Position numbers and translations under genes: made by a program. A model generated the notes under the pieces. The model was not told the origin of the DNA. It worked only from the letters and a program-made list of their open reading frames with translations, and did no database searches. From Deltaproteobacteria bacterium (lineage in GTDB: Bacteria > Acidobacteriota > Thermoanaerobaculia > Multivoradales > JAHZIX01), in contig JAHZIX010000039.1 in assembly GCA_022601195.1 (NCBI GenBank), forward strand, positions 1-64,000: 64,000 nt of DNA, written 5' to 3'. Below are positions 47,673 through 57,005 of the stretch, one piece after another (position 1 is the stretch's first letter; every line of letters begins with the position of its first letter).

Positions 47673-50126
47673 ATGATGAAGATAAAGAAGGTTCTTTTCG
47701 TGTTGTTTTTATTATTTGTTGTTATTGGGGTCCTTCTAGTCGGTTTCTGGAATTGGGTGAAGTCCTCAGGATTACCGAGCCGTGGCGGCGAAGCCACGAT
47801 CGCTTCTCTCGAGAGTCCGGTGAAGGTCCAATGGGACTCCTGGGCGGTTCCCCACATTCGTGCAGACTCCCTCGCCGATGCCATGACCGCTCTGGGCTAT
47901 CTTCACGCCAACGATCGCATGACCCAAATGGAGCTGGGGAGACGCAAGGCGGCGGGTCGGATCGCCGAAATCCTCGGGTTGCAGGCGTTGGACGTAGATC
48001 GCTCTTCTCGGGCGCTACGGTATCGAGAGACGGCGGAGGAGCTCTGGGGGCACGCCAGCCCTGAAATGCAAGGCTTGCTACAGGCCTATGCGAAAGGGGT
48101 CAATGCCTGGCTCGAAGAAAGAGGGAGTGATCTCCCTCCGGGCCTCAAGCTAATGCGCGTCCAGCCCGAGCCTTGGGAGCCAGTAGACAGTCTGGGGTTC
48201 ATTTTGTTGATGGCCGAGGATCTGTCTTTCTGGCAGGGTCAGCCGGAGGACGCTCGATTCGAATGGTTGTCCACCTTCGGGGCCGAGGCGAGCCTCGATC
48301 TTCTGCAGGATACCCAAGCGCACATACCGGGCGAGATTCTCACCATGGCCAAGAAACAGGGCCCCCGCAAAGCCAAGTTGATCAGCGAGACCATGGGCGC
48401 GAAGGGCCCTTGGAAAAAGCCGCAACCGGCTGCTATGAAGTTGGCCGGAAGCACCGGGAACACCACCGACGATTTCTTGCGCGATAGGGCGTTTCTCGGG
48501 AGAGAGAACAGCTATGCCGTGCCGGGGAGCAATGGATGGGTTCTCGGTGGCTCTTGGACAGCCTCCGGCAAACCCATTGTTGCCAATGATCCTCATTTAG
48601 GTTTGAGGTTGCCGGGCACCTGGTTCCAGGTACTCATTCGGGCACCGGGATACGAAATTTCCGGAGTGACTTTGCCGGGTGTTCCGGCCGTTGTTATCGG
48701 TAGAACCGCGCATTTGGCGTGGTCGTTTACCAACACCATGCTCGACGATCACGACCTTTTCTATGAGCAATTGGACGAGACGGGTACGAAGGTCAAGCGA
48801 GGCGACTCCTGGCTACCGATCCAGGTCAAGGAGCACAAGATTTCGGTCAAGGGGAGTGGGTCGGTTACCTATGAAGCCCGCAGTACGGATCGCGGTCCTC
48901 TTTTGGGGGAAAGGCCGGAATGGGGGCTTCCTCATCGCAGCTTGGCATGGACAGCCTATGAACCGGGGGATCCTCTGGGAGCTCTGTTGAAGTTGGCGAG
49001 AGCGACGACTCTCGAAGAGGCCTTCGATGCCACTGAGGGCTATATCGCTCCGGCACAGAATCTGATGGTGGCCGATCGGGACGGCGGTCTCATGTACGTG
49101 ACCTTGGGGAGAGTGCCCCAACGTCGCCAGGGGGATGGGCGTTTTCCCTCGCCTGGTTGGGATTTGGCATATGGCTGGGATGGGGTGCGGCCCTTGGCGA
49201 CCAATCCGCAGATCCTGCGGCCCGAGTCTGATCTCTTGGTGACGGCAAACAACGATTTCGTGCCCGAGGACTACCCTCTGCCTTTCACTGCAGATTTTGA
49301 CGGCCCCTACCGAGAACAGAGGATTCGACAGATTCTAGAAGCGCGAAGAGGTTGGACGGCAGCGGAGCAGGTCGAGGTGCAGACGGACATTGTTTCCCTT
49401 CACGCGAAGAGGGTTATTGCCGCCTTGACCGGATCCTACGACGGCGACGCTGCCAAAGCCTATGAGGTGCTCGCCGGCTGGGATGGGACGATGAGCCTCT
49501 CAGGTCCTCCTGCTCTCTTCGACCTGTTCATGGTAGAGCTGGCCAATAGGGTATTCCGGGATGAGATGCAGAATTTCAAACTATTGGCCCTGGAGGGCAG
49601 AGGGCGCCTGCTGGCCCTTCTGGAGAAGAACCTCGATCCTCGGTGGTTCGACAACGTCGACACGGAAGAGATAGAGGGTCGCCAAGACATACTTTCGGCA
49701 GCCCTCAGCGCTGCCTGGCAAAGGGCGTCAAAGCGTTGGGGAGACGACATCGCCGATTGGTCCTACGGCGACGTTCATCATCTCAACCTGTTGAACCCAC
49801 TGGGGAGATTTCCACTCATTGGGGGCTTTTTCAATCGAGGACCGTTTCCCATGCCAGGTTCCGGAACAACAGCAGCCGCCTCGGGTGGCCCCTGGCTCGG
49901 AGAGCGACGTGCCCTGACCTTGGGCCAGTCGATGCTCTGGGTGGTAGACTTCGCCGATCCGGATAACGGTTTGATGGTGATTCCAGGGGGGCAATCAGGT
50001 CACCCCAAGGATCCCCACTACGATGATCAGTTGGCCCTTTTTGTCAAAGGTGAGGTCCGCCAATCTCCTTGGAGCGAGGCGGCGGTAGATCGGGCGTCCG
50101 TAGCCGTTCTTCAACTCAATCCATGA
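47673..50126 (+). CDS. Penicillin acylase-family Ntn-hydrolase
   Basis: An 817-residue secreted or periplasmic hydrolase with a hydrophobic N-terminus (VLFVLFLLFVVIGVLLVGFW). Members are processed so that a Ser becomes the N-terminal nucleophile of the beta chain; the predicted site is Gly285-Ser286 in YAVPGSNGWVLGGS. The oxyanion/substrate block IVANDPHLGLRLPGTWFQV and the Asn in the C-terminal half are recognisable. The family hydrolyses penicillins, N-acyl-homoserine lactones or acyl amides; the role here is unknown. The aminotransferase follows 12 bases later. Confidence 0.88.
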   Translation: MMKIKKVLFVLFLLFVVIGVLLVGFWNWVKSSGLPSRGGEATIASLESPVKVQWDSWAVPHIRADSLADAMTALGYLHANDRMTQMELGRRKAAGRIAEILGLQALDVDRSSRALRYRETAEELWGHASPEMQGLLQAYAKGVNAWLEERGSDLPPGLKLMRVQPEPWEPVDSLGFILLMAEDLSFWQGQPEDARFEWLSTFGAEASLDLLQDTQAHIPGEILTMAKKQGPRKAKLISETMGAKGPWKKPQPAAMKLAGSTGNTTDDFLRDRAFLGRENSYAVPGSNGWVLGGSWTASGKPIVANDPHLGLRLPGTWFQVLIRAPGYEISGVTLPGVPAVVIGRTAHLAWSFTNTMLDDHDLFYEQLDETGTKVKRGDSWLPIQVKEHKISVKGSGSVTYEARSTDRGPLLGERPEWGLPHRSLAWTAYEPGDPLGALLKLARATTLEEAFDATEGYIAPAQNLMVADRDGGLMYVTLGRVPQRRQGDGRFPSPGWDLAYGWDGVRPLATNPQILRPESDLLVTANNDFVPEDYPLPFTADFDGPYREQRIRQILEARRGWTAAEQVEVQTDIVSLHAKRVIAALTGSYDGDAAKAYEVLAGWDGTMSLSGPPALFDLFMVELANRVFRDEMQNFKLLALEGRGRLLALLEKNLDPRWFDNVDTEEIEGRQDILSAALSAAWQRASKRWGDDIADWSYGDVHHLNLLNPLGRFPLIGGFFNRGPFPMPGSGTTAAASGGPWLGERRALTLGQSMLWVVDFADPDNGLMVIPGGQSGHPKDPHYDDQLALFVKGEVRQSPWSEAAVDRASVAVLQLNP

Positions 50127-50138
50127 GGTTCAGGTTCC

Positions 50139-51518
50139 ATGATGGACTTGGTCAGTCGAGTTAACGCTGCCCTGGAAGAAGGATGTCCGAGCTTGGCCAA
50201 GGCCCTATCGGGGCTAGGGCGTCGGGTCGTTCTGCCGGCGGGAATCCCCGTTCAAGCCCAGGAGGCGAAGAAATGTCAGTTCAACGGCACCATCGGTATG
50301 TTGACCGATGGCCGAGGCAATGCGATTCCTCTTCCAAGCATGGCAGCGGCCTTCTCGGGCTTGTCCAAGGAAGATCAAAATAGGGCTTTCCTCTACTCCC
50401 CTGTGGCGGGAATACCGGAGCTACGGAAGCGCTGGCGCGAGTGGCAGCTCGGCGCCGTAGGGGAGGGAGAGAGCCATCGGGCCTCTTCCAGCTTGCCCGT
50501 GGTGACGGGAGGGTTGAGCCACAGTCTTTCGATCTTGGCGGACCTCTTCGGCGGCGAAGGACGAGCGGTTCTGGTGCCTTCTCCCTTCTGGGGCAACTAC
50601 AACCACGTCTTCGGCACCCGTACGGGGGCTCGTCTGATCAGCGCTCCCGCATTCCAAGGGGGGGTGTTCAATAGCAACGTCTTCGAACAGGCGATCCAGC
50701 AGGATGGTGCTCTGGCCCCGGACGAGCCAGTGATCGCTATCCTCAACTTGCCCTCCAATCCCGGTGGCTATTCCTTGAGCGACGAGGAGCGGGTGCAGGT
50801 TCGAGAGTCGCTGCTGCGCATCGCCGACCAGAGGCCGGTTCTGGTTTTTTGTGACGATGCCTATGCGGGTCTAGTTTTCGAGGATGCGGTTTCACCCCGG
50901 TCGATGTTCTGGGATCTGCTGAATTTGCACGACAATCTGCTGCCCTTCAAAGTAGATGGGGCCACCAAGGAATTCTCCCTTTTCGGCGGGCGAGTGGGCT
51001 TTCTCACCTTCCCCTTCGAGGTGGACTCTCCCGTAGCAACGGCTCTCGAGAATAAGGCTGCAGGCCTGGTTCGTGCCACCGTCGGTTCCCCCGTGGCATC
51101 GTCGCAAGTTCTCCTGCTGCAGGCCCTTCGCAGCGGAACGGTAGATGAGGAGGTGGAAGACGTTCGGCTTCTACTGCTCGAGCGATATCGAAAGCTCCAA
51201 GCTGCCCTGGCGCAGGTCGACCCAACCCTTCTGCGCCCCCAGCCGTTCAACTCCGGTTGTTTCGCTTTAGCGGAGATTCCGGAAGAGCTGGGAGTAGGAG
51301 CGGAGCAGCTCCGGCGTCATCTTCTTGAGCATGGAGACACCGGTGTTGTCTCCATAGGGGATCGCTACGTCCGCATTGCTCACTGCTCCGTAGACGGGGA
51401 TTCTCTGCAAGAGCTCGTGGACCGCGTCGCAGCTGGTCTTGGACAGCTCACCCTTGCCGCTCATCAGTCTTCTCCTTCGAAGCCAGATGTATCTGCAGCT
51501 GCAGGGTCTTTTTCCTAG
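50139..51518 (+). CDS. PLP-dependent class I/II aminotransferase
   Basis: A 459-residue aminotransferase. The cofactor Lys277 is in VDGATKEFSLFGGRVG, the pyridine-ring Asp in FCDDAYAGLVFED, and the substrate-carboxylate region appears as NLPSNPGGYSLSDEE. The closest known type is the aspartate/aromatic or 'fold type I' family; the amino-acid partner is not decided by sequence. It is 12 bases behind the acylase-like gene and probably co-transcribed, which could link amide cleavage to use of the released amine. Confidence 0.85.
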   Translation: MMDLVSRVNAALEEGCPSLAKALSGLGRRVVLPAGIPVQAQEAKKCQFNGTIGMLTDGRGNAIPLPSMAAAFSGLSKEDQNRAFLYSPVAGIPELRKRWREWQLGAVGEGESHRASSSLPVVTGGLSHSLSILADLFGGEGRAVLVPSPFWGNYNHVFGTRTGARLISAPAFQGGVFNSNVFEQAIQQDGALAPDEPVIAILNLPSNPGGYSLSDEERVQVRESLLRIADQRPVLVFCDDAYAGLVFEDAVSPRSMFWDLLNLHDNLLPFKVDGATKEFSLFGGRVGFLTFPFEVDSPVATALENKAAGLVRATVGSPVASSQVLLLQALRSGTVDEEVEDVRLLLLERYRKLQAALAQVDPTLLRPQPFNSGCFALAEIPEELGVGAEQLRRHLLEHGDTGVVSIGDRYVRIAHCSVDGDSLQELVDRVAAGLGQLTLAAHQSSPSKPDVSAAAGSFS

Positions 51519-51761
51519 GAGTCCTCAAGACAGTTCGTCAGAAGACGCCAGACGGTAGGCCGGGCAGATAGCCAGCATAGGTCTCGCGGCGGAGTCCTCA
51601 CATCTATCAGTAGTTACGTTGTCTCGATGCGAAATCGGCGACGAGGACGGGTTTAGAAAGCCCGACCTTGTTGCTATTTCTTGAGCCACCGTAGACGGGC
51701 CCTGGTCCCCGTCAGCTCGTGGGATGACGTGTAGGTGCAGCGCGCTGAGCGGTACCTGGGA

Positions 51762-52478
51762 CTACTTGCCGAGCCGCACGCTCTTGAGCAGATGGAGAAA
51801 GCCTTCCCGGTTGGCTGCCATGGTTCCTTCCGGGCCGGTTGCCTTGAAGAACCACGGCCCGCCAGCACCTTCGACCACAGCGGCGAATAGCCTCTGGTTA
51901 GGTTGGTCCGTGGTCGGCCCGGTTCCCATGCCGCTGGCCTTCAAGGTACCTCCCAGCTCGACCCAGGTCGCGTTGAGGTTACCGATGGCGAAGGAATCCC
52001 TTTTCGGTGTTTCGCCGGGATTTGCCACAACCTGGCCAATCCACCGCTGGAGGTTCGCATCGACCCCTCCGCCCCCGCCCGGGCCGAAAAAGAAAACGGT
52101 CAGCTGGCCTTCTCCGCCGCTGCCGGGGATAGCTGCTTGAGCCATCCGCATGGAGGAGCTTGGCTGCTGCCGCTGCCAGGTTTGGGGTAGATCGAAGGAG
52201 AGGCCAGCTCCAGAGATAGTGCCTCCCCCTTGACCCTCAGCAGCGGAGTCTCCACCTACTTCTTGTGCTCCATTGGCCGCACCGACTTGCTGTCCCCGAG
52301 AGGACACCATGGCGAAGTCGCCGGAAGCTTCCGTCGCTGCCTGGGCAGGAGTGGAAGGGGGTTGAGTCTCAGAGCTGGCTTTCGGTGCCGAGGCCTCCGC
52401 GGTAGGTACCGGGGCTTCAGCGCCACAGGCGGACAGAACAAACAAAAGAGCAGCAGTGGTAGAAATTGCAAAGCGCAT
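51762..52478 (-). CDS. Putative lipoprotein of unknown function
   Basis: A 238-residue protein with signal peptide and lipobox (ALLFVLSAC), a Pro/Ala/Ser-rich linker (about 25-60), and a C-terminal domain starting GLSFDLPQTWQRQQPSS and ending LLKSVRLGK. That last pattern (W near an N-terminal strand, then LTVFFFG and WFFKATGP) resembles small periplasmic domains of DUF-type lipoproteins in the phylum. I cannot name the family. Opposed to the aminotransferase gene. Confidence 0.65.
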   Translation of the reverse strand: MRFAISTTAALLFVLSACGAEAPVPTAEASAPKASSETQPPSTPAQAATEASGDFAMVSSRGQQVGAANGAQEVGGDSAAEGQGGGTISGAGLSFDLPQTWQRQQPSSSMRMAQAAIPGSGGEGQLTVFFFGPGGGGGVDANLQRWIGQVVANPGETPKRDSFAIGNLNATWVELGGTLKASGMGTGPTTDQPNQRLFAAVVEGAGGPWFFKATGPEGTMAANREGFLHLLKSVRLGK

Positions 52479-52603
52479 GATCTTAGGATTCCTATTCTGA
52501 TCGAATTCGAGGGCTTCCGGTGGCGAGGCAGCGCGGGGAACTCCCAGCTTCTTTCTTCGCCGCCCCTGAGTATAGAGGATCCTCTTGGGCTAGAATCTTT
52601 CCT

Positions 52604-52703
52604 GGAAGCGCTCGGGGGCTGGTGCCTCCCGCGGTCTTCAAAACCGTAGTCCCGGGTCGGATTCGGCTTGGGGGGTGGGTTCGATTCCCATGCGTTTCCG
52701 CCA
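52604..52703 (+). tRNA. selC: Selenocysteine tRNA (anticodon TCA)
   Basis: A 100-base tRNA with all the marks of bacterial tRNA-Sec. The acceptor stem is 8 bp (GGAAGCGC, 52604-52611, with GCGTTTCC, 52692-52699), ending in G and an encoded CCA. There is a long D arm (GGGGGC ... GCCTCC), the anticodon loop CTTCAAA with TCA, a long extra arm beginning CCCGGGTCGG, and a T arm GTGGG-TTCGATT-CCCAT. The overall plan matches E. coli selC. It decodes UGA as selenocysteine with SelA, SelB and SelD, none of which lies in this window. No neighbouring selenoprotein was recognised. Confidence 0.95.
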
Positions 52704-52920
52704 ATAACCTCCTTCAGCAAGTTACGTTCATCTCCTCCGTACCCGGAGTGGCTTGGGCTTCCCAGGGCGTTCACTCAAGATCCGAGGGAGCACAGCGCCA
52801 AGGGGTCTGGAATTCTGGTGGTAGACGTTTCGAGAGTCCCCTACGTAGACCGAGGAAGCGACGGGTGAACTTTGGACCATTGTGGGGACGGTGGTCTTTT
52901 ACCTCAAGGAGTCCTCCCTC

Positions 52921-53847
52921 ATGCTTTTCAGTCGAGCTAGATCGCCTTGGTTGCTGCTGACAGTGTTGGTCTCGACCACAGCTGGCTCTGAGGCTTTGGC
53001 CCTCGAGGCCGGTTGCGGGTTTCTGTTGCGAGATGGGAGGTCCTGTTGGCGGGAAGAGGTTTCCGGCCCCGAATCGCGGCCGCGATGTGCCAACGCCGAC
53101 CTATCCGCAGATCCCTGGGTGGTTAGTTTTCAGCTCACCGGTAGGGACGAACGGAGCTTCCCGAGTTGGCAAGTGCCGGAGGTCGCTGAGGCAGGAAATC
53201 GCCGCTACGGCTGGGGTTCCTCTCGGCCACCGGGATATTGGCCACTGGGTGGGCCGGTGAACGAGCCCTGGGCCGAATCGCTTTCGAGCTTCGAGGACAA
53301 TCTTCGCTGGGCCTGCAGCAACTACGTGGATCTGCCCGAGTCCCTGCAGGATCGCATGGGCGGCCCAGAGGAATTTGACTTGGTGTTCCACCAGAGGGAG
53401 CTCTACGATCTGATTTTCCTTGGCGGTGGACACGACCTCAACGAACGAATCAAGGCGTTTCGCTTTGGTATCGGCGGGGGAGGGGAAGAGGACCCCTTGT
53501 GCGAGCCAAACTCGCGAACTCTCTGCCTCGCTGGTGGGCGGTTTCGGGTCCAGGGGACCTGGGCCAGGCCGAGTGGAGAGGTTGGCGGCGGGCGGGCGAG
53601 TGCGCTCAGTGGGGACACGGGAGTCTTTTGGTTCTTCTCTCCCGCCAATGTGGAGTTGGTGGTCAAGGTCCTCGATGGTTGTTCCAGCAACGGCCATTTC
53701 TGGGTCTTTGCTGGCGGTCTCACCAACGTAGAGGTGGAGCTGATCGTGGAGGACACTGAAACAGGCGCAATCAGGACCTACCAGAATCCTCAAGGCGTTC
53801 CTTTTCAACCCCTTCAAGACACCGAGGCTTTTGCCACCTGCCCGTGA
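52921..53847 (+). CDS. Secreted protein with C-terminal 'FWFF/ELVVK' domain
   Basis: A 308-residue exported protein with signal peptide (LLLTVLVSTTAGSEALA) from ATG 52921; AAGGAG lies nine bases upstream. The first 170 residues are a Cys-rich region I cannot name. The last 100 form a domain starting GGRFRVQGTW, then TGVFWFFSPANVELVVKVLD, then FWVFAGGLTNVEVELIVEDT. The same domain occurs twice in the metzincin at 57738 and seems to be a lineage-wide surface module. No catalytic motif is seen. Its stop is two bases from the opposed haemoglobin stop. Confidence 0.75.
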   Translation: MLFSRARSPWLLLTVLVSTTAGSEALALEAGCGFLLRDGRSCWREEVSGPESRPRCANADLSADPWVVSFQLTGRDERSFPSWQVPEVAEAGNRRYGWGSSRPPGYWPLGGPVNEPWAESLSSFEDNLRWACSNYVDLPESLQDRMGGPEEFDLVFHQRELYDLIFLGGGHDLNERIKAFRFGIGGGGEEDPLCEPNSRTLCLAGGRFRVQGTWARPSGEVGGGRASALSGDTGVFWFFSPANVELVVKVLDGCSSNGHFWVFAGGLTNVEVELIVEDTETGAIRTYQNPQGVPFQPLQDTEAFATCP

Positions 53848-53849
53848 AG

Positions 53850-54275
53850 TTAGCTGGTAGCCGGTTCTGCGACCCTTGCCTCATCCGGTATCTCTACAGC
53901 GATGGAAGCGCGGGCCAAGCCTTGGCCGATACGGCGAGCGAGCTGAGCGATATCTGCAGCTAGGGGAGGGGTAAAGATCTCTGCTGCTACTTTTGTGAAC
54001 AATGTGAGCCAGTGCTCGAAATGCTCTCCTTCTAGGCCTCTCAAGGCCGCGTGGAGGGGAACCGGGCGACCCTGATAGCGGCCCGTGCTGAGGAGTACGG
54101 TGGACCAGAAAGCACGCATCCGCTCCAGGTGCTTCGGCCAGGCCGAGTCCTCGATGGCGCTGGTGAAAATGGGAGCGAGTTTGGCATCATCCAGAACCCT
54201 GGCGTAGAAGGAAGTCACCAGAAGGTCGATCGCTCCTTCGTCGATGGTGGTGAGAAGGGGTGCGTTGGATTCCAT
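53850..54275 (-). CDS. Group III truncated haemoglobin
   Basis: A 141-residue haem globin. Group III signs are FYARVLDDAKLAPIF, the proximal-region HLERMRAFWSTVLLSTGRYQG, and GEHFEHWLTLF. Such globins bind O2 and NO and are commonly linked to nitrosative stress. It overlaps the stop of the NsrR-type regulator (TGATG), so the pair is translated from one message. It is likely under NsrR control through the promoter at 54745-54782. Confidence 0.9.
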   Translation of the reverse strand: MESNAPLLTTIDEGAIDLLVTSFYARVLDDAKLAPIFTSAIEDSAWPKHLERMRAFWSTVLLSTGRYQGRPVPLHAALRGLEGEHFEHWLTLFTKVAAEIFTPPLAADIAQLARRIGQGLARASIAVEIPDEARVAEPATS

Positions 54276-54721
54276 CAGGCAGCTCCTTCACCAATGCCAT
54301 AAAGGCGGTTGAGGGCGGGTCGGTCCTGGACCAGGTCTGCCAAGCTGACCCGGTCCAACTCCGAGAGAAAAGCCTCCAGAGCTCGGGACAAGGAGTGCTT
54401 GAGAAGGCAGGCTGGGCTCAGATTGCAGTGATTCTTGGCAGGGTCGAAACATTCCACCAAGGCCAGGTTGGGTTCCAACTCGCGAATCACTCGGCCGACC
54501 GTGAGGTCGGAGGGAGAGATGGCAAGCCGGAGGCCTCCAGTTCTACCTCGGCGGGTCTCGATCCAGCCTCGTTGCGCCAACGCTTGGGCTGTCTTGGCCA
54601 GATGGTGAAAAGAAATGCCATGGACCTGGCTGAGCTGACCTACAGAAGTGGGACCGTCCGGTGCGCAGGCCAAATACATCAAGGTGCGCAAGGCATAGTC
54701 GGAAAATCGGGAAAGCTGCAT
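54275..54721 (-). CDS. nsrR: NsrR-type Rrf2 regulator (nitric-oxide sensing)
   Basis: A 148-residue Fe-S transcription factor. The winged helix is MQLSRFSDYALRTLMYLA and HHLAKTAQALAQRGW, and the three cluster Cys occur in ECFDPAKNHCNLSPACLLK with NsrR spacing (C-x7-C-x5-C). NsrR loses repression when NO destroys its cluster. ATG at 54721 is chosen because GGAG lies six bases upstream, although an ATG at 54733 exists. Co-transcription with a haem globin supports the assignment over IscR or RirA. Confidence 0.88.
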   Translation of the reverse strand: MQLSRFSDYALRTLMYLACAPDGPTSVGQLSQVHGISFHHLAKTAQALAQRGWIETRRGRTGGLRLAISPSDLTVGRVIRELEPNLALVECFDPAKNHCNLSPACLLKHSLSRALEAFLSELDRVSLADLVQDRPALNRLYGIGEGAA

Positions 54722-54744
54722 GATTAGCTCCATTCCGCATTCAC

Positions 54745-54782
54745 AATACCCGTATTATAAATGCTTATTTTGCTTGTAGCAA
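54745..54782 (-). promoter_or_regulatory. nsrR promoter and candidate operator
   Basis: On the minus strand TTGCTA (54782-54777), a 17-base spacer and a perfect TATAAT (54759-54754), ending 33 bases before the nsrR ATG. A palindrome AATACGGGTATT (54756-54745) overlaps the last bases of the -10 box, a plausible NsrR site. The palindrome is seen; the factor that binds it is inferred. Confidence 0.6.
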
Positions 54783-54808
54783 CCTTCCGACAGATCATCG
54801 TTGCGCCG

Positions 54809-56020
54809 TTAGCGAGCGGACGACCGCCAGTCGGTTAGAGGCAGCACCTCACAGGGGGCTCCGACGGGAGCGGGGGCGCTGCCGGCAGGAATTCGGACCA
54901 GAGCTGTCCCTCGTCCGTAGGCAGCTAGATCGTGGGAACCTTTGGGACCGAGGGGAGAGACCAGGATCTTGCCGTCGTCGAAGCGGATATCGGCGGGGAG
55001 GAATCGCTCTCGACCCTTGCTCTTAGGCAAGGGAGCTTCCAGCTCTGCCCGCAAAGCCCCATGCCAAAAAGAATCCTCGTAGCCCAGCAGGCGGCGAAGA
55101 GTGGGTCGTACGAAGAGCCAGAAAGCCACCATGGCTGAAGCAGGATTTCCAGGGAGGCCGAAAACCAGCCCACCGTCATGCTTTGCCGCCACGACTGGCT
55201 TAGCCGGCTGAACGGCTACCTTCTCGAACAGGATGTTGCATCCCAACTCACTGAGCACGCCTTCCACGAGATCGAACTCGCCCATGGAGACTCCGCCCGT
55301 GATCAGCAGGACATCGTCCGTCATCCCTTGCTGCACTTTCTGTCGCAGGCTGTCAGCTCGATCGGCAACTAGCCCTAGAGAGGTGAAATCCATCCCCAGG
55401 CTGTGGCCTGCTGCCAAGAGAAAATCTGTGTGGGAATCTCTGAGTTGACCCGGACGAGGCTGCTCTTCCGGTCGGACCACCTCATCGCCGGTCACCAATA
55501 CCGAGACTCGGGGTGTGCGAAAGACCTCTAGGTTTTGGTAGCCGTGGGTCGCGGCGAGAGAGAGGGCGCCTGCGGTTAGGAGGTCTCCTTTGGCCAATAG
55601 CTTGTCCCCAGCTCGCATGATCTCGCCGCGACGACGGATGTGGCAATTTTCTGGGGGGGACTCAAGGAGCTTCACTCGGTCGTTTCCTCCATCGGTACGC
55701 TCCACCGGCAGGACGCGGTCAGCCCCTTGGGGGATCGGGGCGCCCGTCATGATCTTGGCGGCTTGGCGAGCAGCCAGTACGGTGCCAGGAGGGTCGCCGG
55801 CAGCGATGGTCGCACGAACCGGCAAGACCTCCGGGGGCTGTACAGGACCCACCAAGGCGTAGCCATCCATGGCGGAAACATCTAGAGCAGGAACATCGAT
55901 GGTGGCATCGATGTCCTGGCTGAGGACCCGGTTTCTCGCTTCCCGACGCGGTACAGACTCCTCGGGTAGGGGAGTCAAGTGAGGTACGAGTCGCTGCCAG
56001 GCCTCCTGCGCTGAAATCAT
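54809..56020 (-). CDS. moeA: Molybdopterin molybdenumtransferase MoeA
   Basis: Inserts molybdate into adenylylated molybdopterin. The 403-residue protein has all MoeA blocks: LDVSAMDGYALVG, AAKIMTGAPIPQGADRVLPVE, SVLVTGDEVV, ITGGVSMGEFDLV, and FGLPGNPASAMVAFWLFVRP. Domain IV at the C-terminus is complete. Length is normal. It is divergent from the DUF4388 gene and not linked to the moaDE or MoeB genes, which lie elsewhere in the window. Confidence 0.95.
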   Translation of the reverse strand: MISAQEAWQRLVPHLTPLPEESVPRREARNRVLSQDIDATIDVPALDVSAMDGYALVGPVQPPEVLPVRATIAAGDPPGTVLAARQAAKIMTGAPIPQGADRVLPVERTDGGNDRVKLLESPPENCHIRRRGEIMRAGDKLLAKGDLLTAGALSLAATHGYQNLEVFRTPRVSVLVTGDEVVRPEEQPRPGQLRDSHTDFLLAAGHSLGMDFTSLGLVADRADSLRQKVQQGMTDDVLLITGGVSMGEFDLVEGVLSELGCNILFEKVAVQPAKPVVAAKHDGGLVFGLPGNPASAMVAFWLFVRPTLRRLLGYEDSFWHGALRAELEAPLPKSKGRERFLPADIRFDDGKILVSPLGPKGSHDLAAYGRGTALVRIPAGSAPAPVGAPCEVLPLTDWRSSAR

Positions 56021-56186
56021 TGGGGTCCCCTGTCTACTTTCTTCGGCTTATATTGATGATGGCTATATGGTTTCAATGGCGGGGCGAAAGGTGGTGAGCC
56101 GTCGGGCGGTATCTGGGCTGGAAACTCCGGTATACTGCCCGCGACCTCCTCGCACACGGGACCTGCGTCTCTTTGGCCGATTCGAC

Positions 56187-56969
56187 ATGGATCAGAACTT
56201 TCAATACAAAGGGGAACTCTCCCAAACCGCCCTGCCGGAGATGCTATTCACCATCGACCGGTTTCAGGTGCCTGGGGTCGTCGAGGTCGTTCGCGAAGAC
56301 GTCGTCAAGCGGGTCTATATCAAAGAAGGGAGTGTTACCCACGCGACCTCCACAGATCTGACCGACAGCCTGGGAAGTTTCCTGTACCGCAACGGTCAGC
56401 TGGCCCCGGAAGTCTACCAGGGGACCATGCAGGACCGCCCGAAGCAAAACAAGCGGTTGGGAGAGTTATTGGTCGAGCGCCAAATCCTCTCTCCCCAGGA
56501 TGTCTACCAGGGAATTTGTCACCAACTTGAGGCCATTGTTTGGAGTCTCTTCTATTGGGAACAGGGAGAAGTCACCTTCAGCATCGGGGACTTCAAAGAC
56601 CCGGATATGTTGAGGATCCAGCTACCCATGAGGCAAGTGATCCTAGAGGGCATCAAGCGAGCTCCCAACGCCAAACCATTGGTGAGCCGATTGGGTCGAA
56701 AAGAGACGGTCTTTACGCCGACCTACAACTTGGAAGATGTCGTGGAATTGGCGTTGTCAGACGAAGATTACGGGGTCCTGCGCAAGGTGGATGGCAAGAG
56801 TTCCCTCTACGAGATCTGCTCCGACGGTCCCACCTCACCAGCAGATAGTGCCAAGTTGATGTATGCTTTCCGGGTATTGCAGCTGGTTCGGGAACACCAA
56901 TCGAACCCGGTTCAGCCAAACCCCATCAAGATAAAAATGAAGACCGAGGGCGGTCAATTTCCTGGCTGA
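56187..56969 (+). CDS. DUF4388 (PatA N-terminal-like) protein
   Basis: A 260-residue cytoplasmic protein. The opening FQYKGELSQTALPEMLFTID, with VKRVYIKEGSVTHATSTD and LGSFLYRNGQ, is the DUF4388 signature. The second half, with LVERQILSPQDVYQGICHQ and WSLFYWEQGEVTFSIGDF, is a predicted helical pair found in the same family. DUF4388 occurs in regulatory or gliding/polarity systems of Acidobacteriota and Myxococcota; the exact role is unknown. The ATG at 56187 aligns with family starts; the longer frame to 56067 adds 40 unlikely residues. Confidence 0.82.
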   Translation: MDQNFQYKGELSQTALPEMLFTIDRFQVPGVVEVVREDVVKRVYIKEGSVTHATSTDLTDSLGSFLYRNGQLAPEVYQGTMQDRPKQNKRLGELLVERQILSPQDVYQGICHQLEAIVWSLFYWEQGEVTFSIGDFKDPDMLRIQLPMRQVILEGIKRAPNAKPLVSRLGRKETVFTPTYNLEDVVELALSDEDYGVLRKVDGKSSLYEICSDGPTSPADSAKLMYAFRVLQLVREHQSNPVQPNPIKIKMKTEGGQFPG

Positions 56970-57005
56970 CACTTCGAGTCTAAGGAACCATAAGGGTCTC
57001 ACCCC

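Noticed and set aside
52256..52774. Minus-strand open frames across 52256-52774, including a 70-codon one at 52492-52704
   Set aside because: They are antisense to tRNA-Sec and the lipoprotein. Pro/Arg-rich products of this kind are typical false genes over tRNA-Sec.
52520..52960. Plus-strand 146-codon frame
   Set aside because: Runs through tRNA-Sec; no family likeness or ribosome-binding site.
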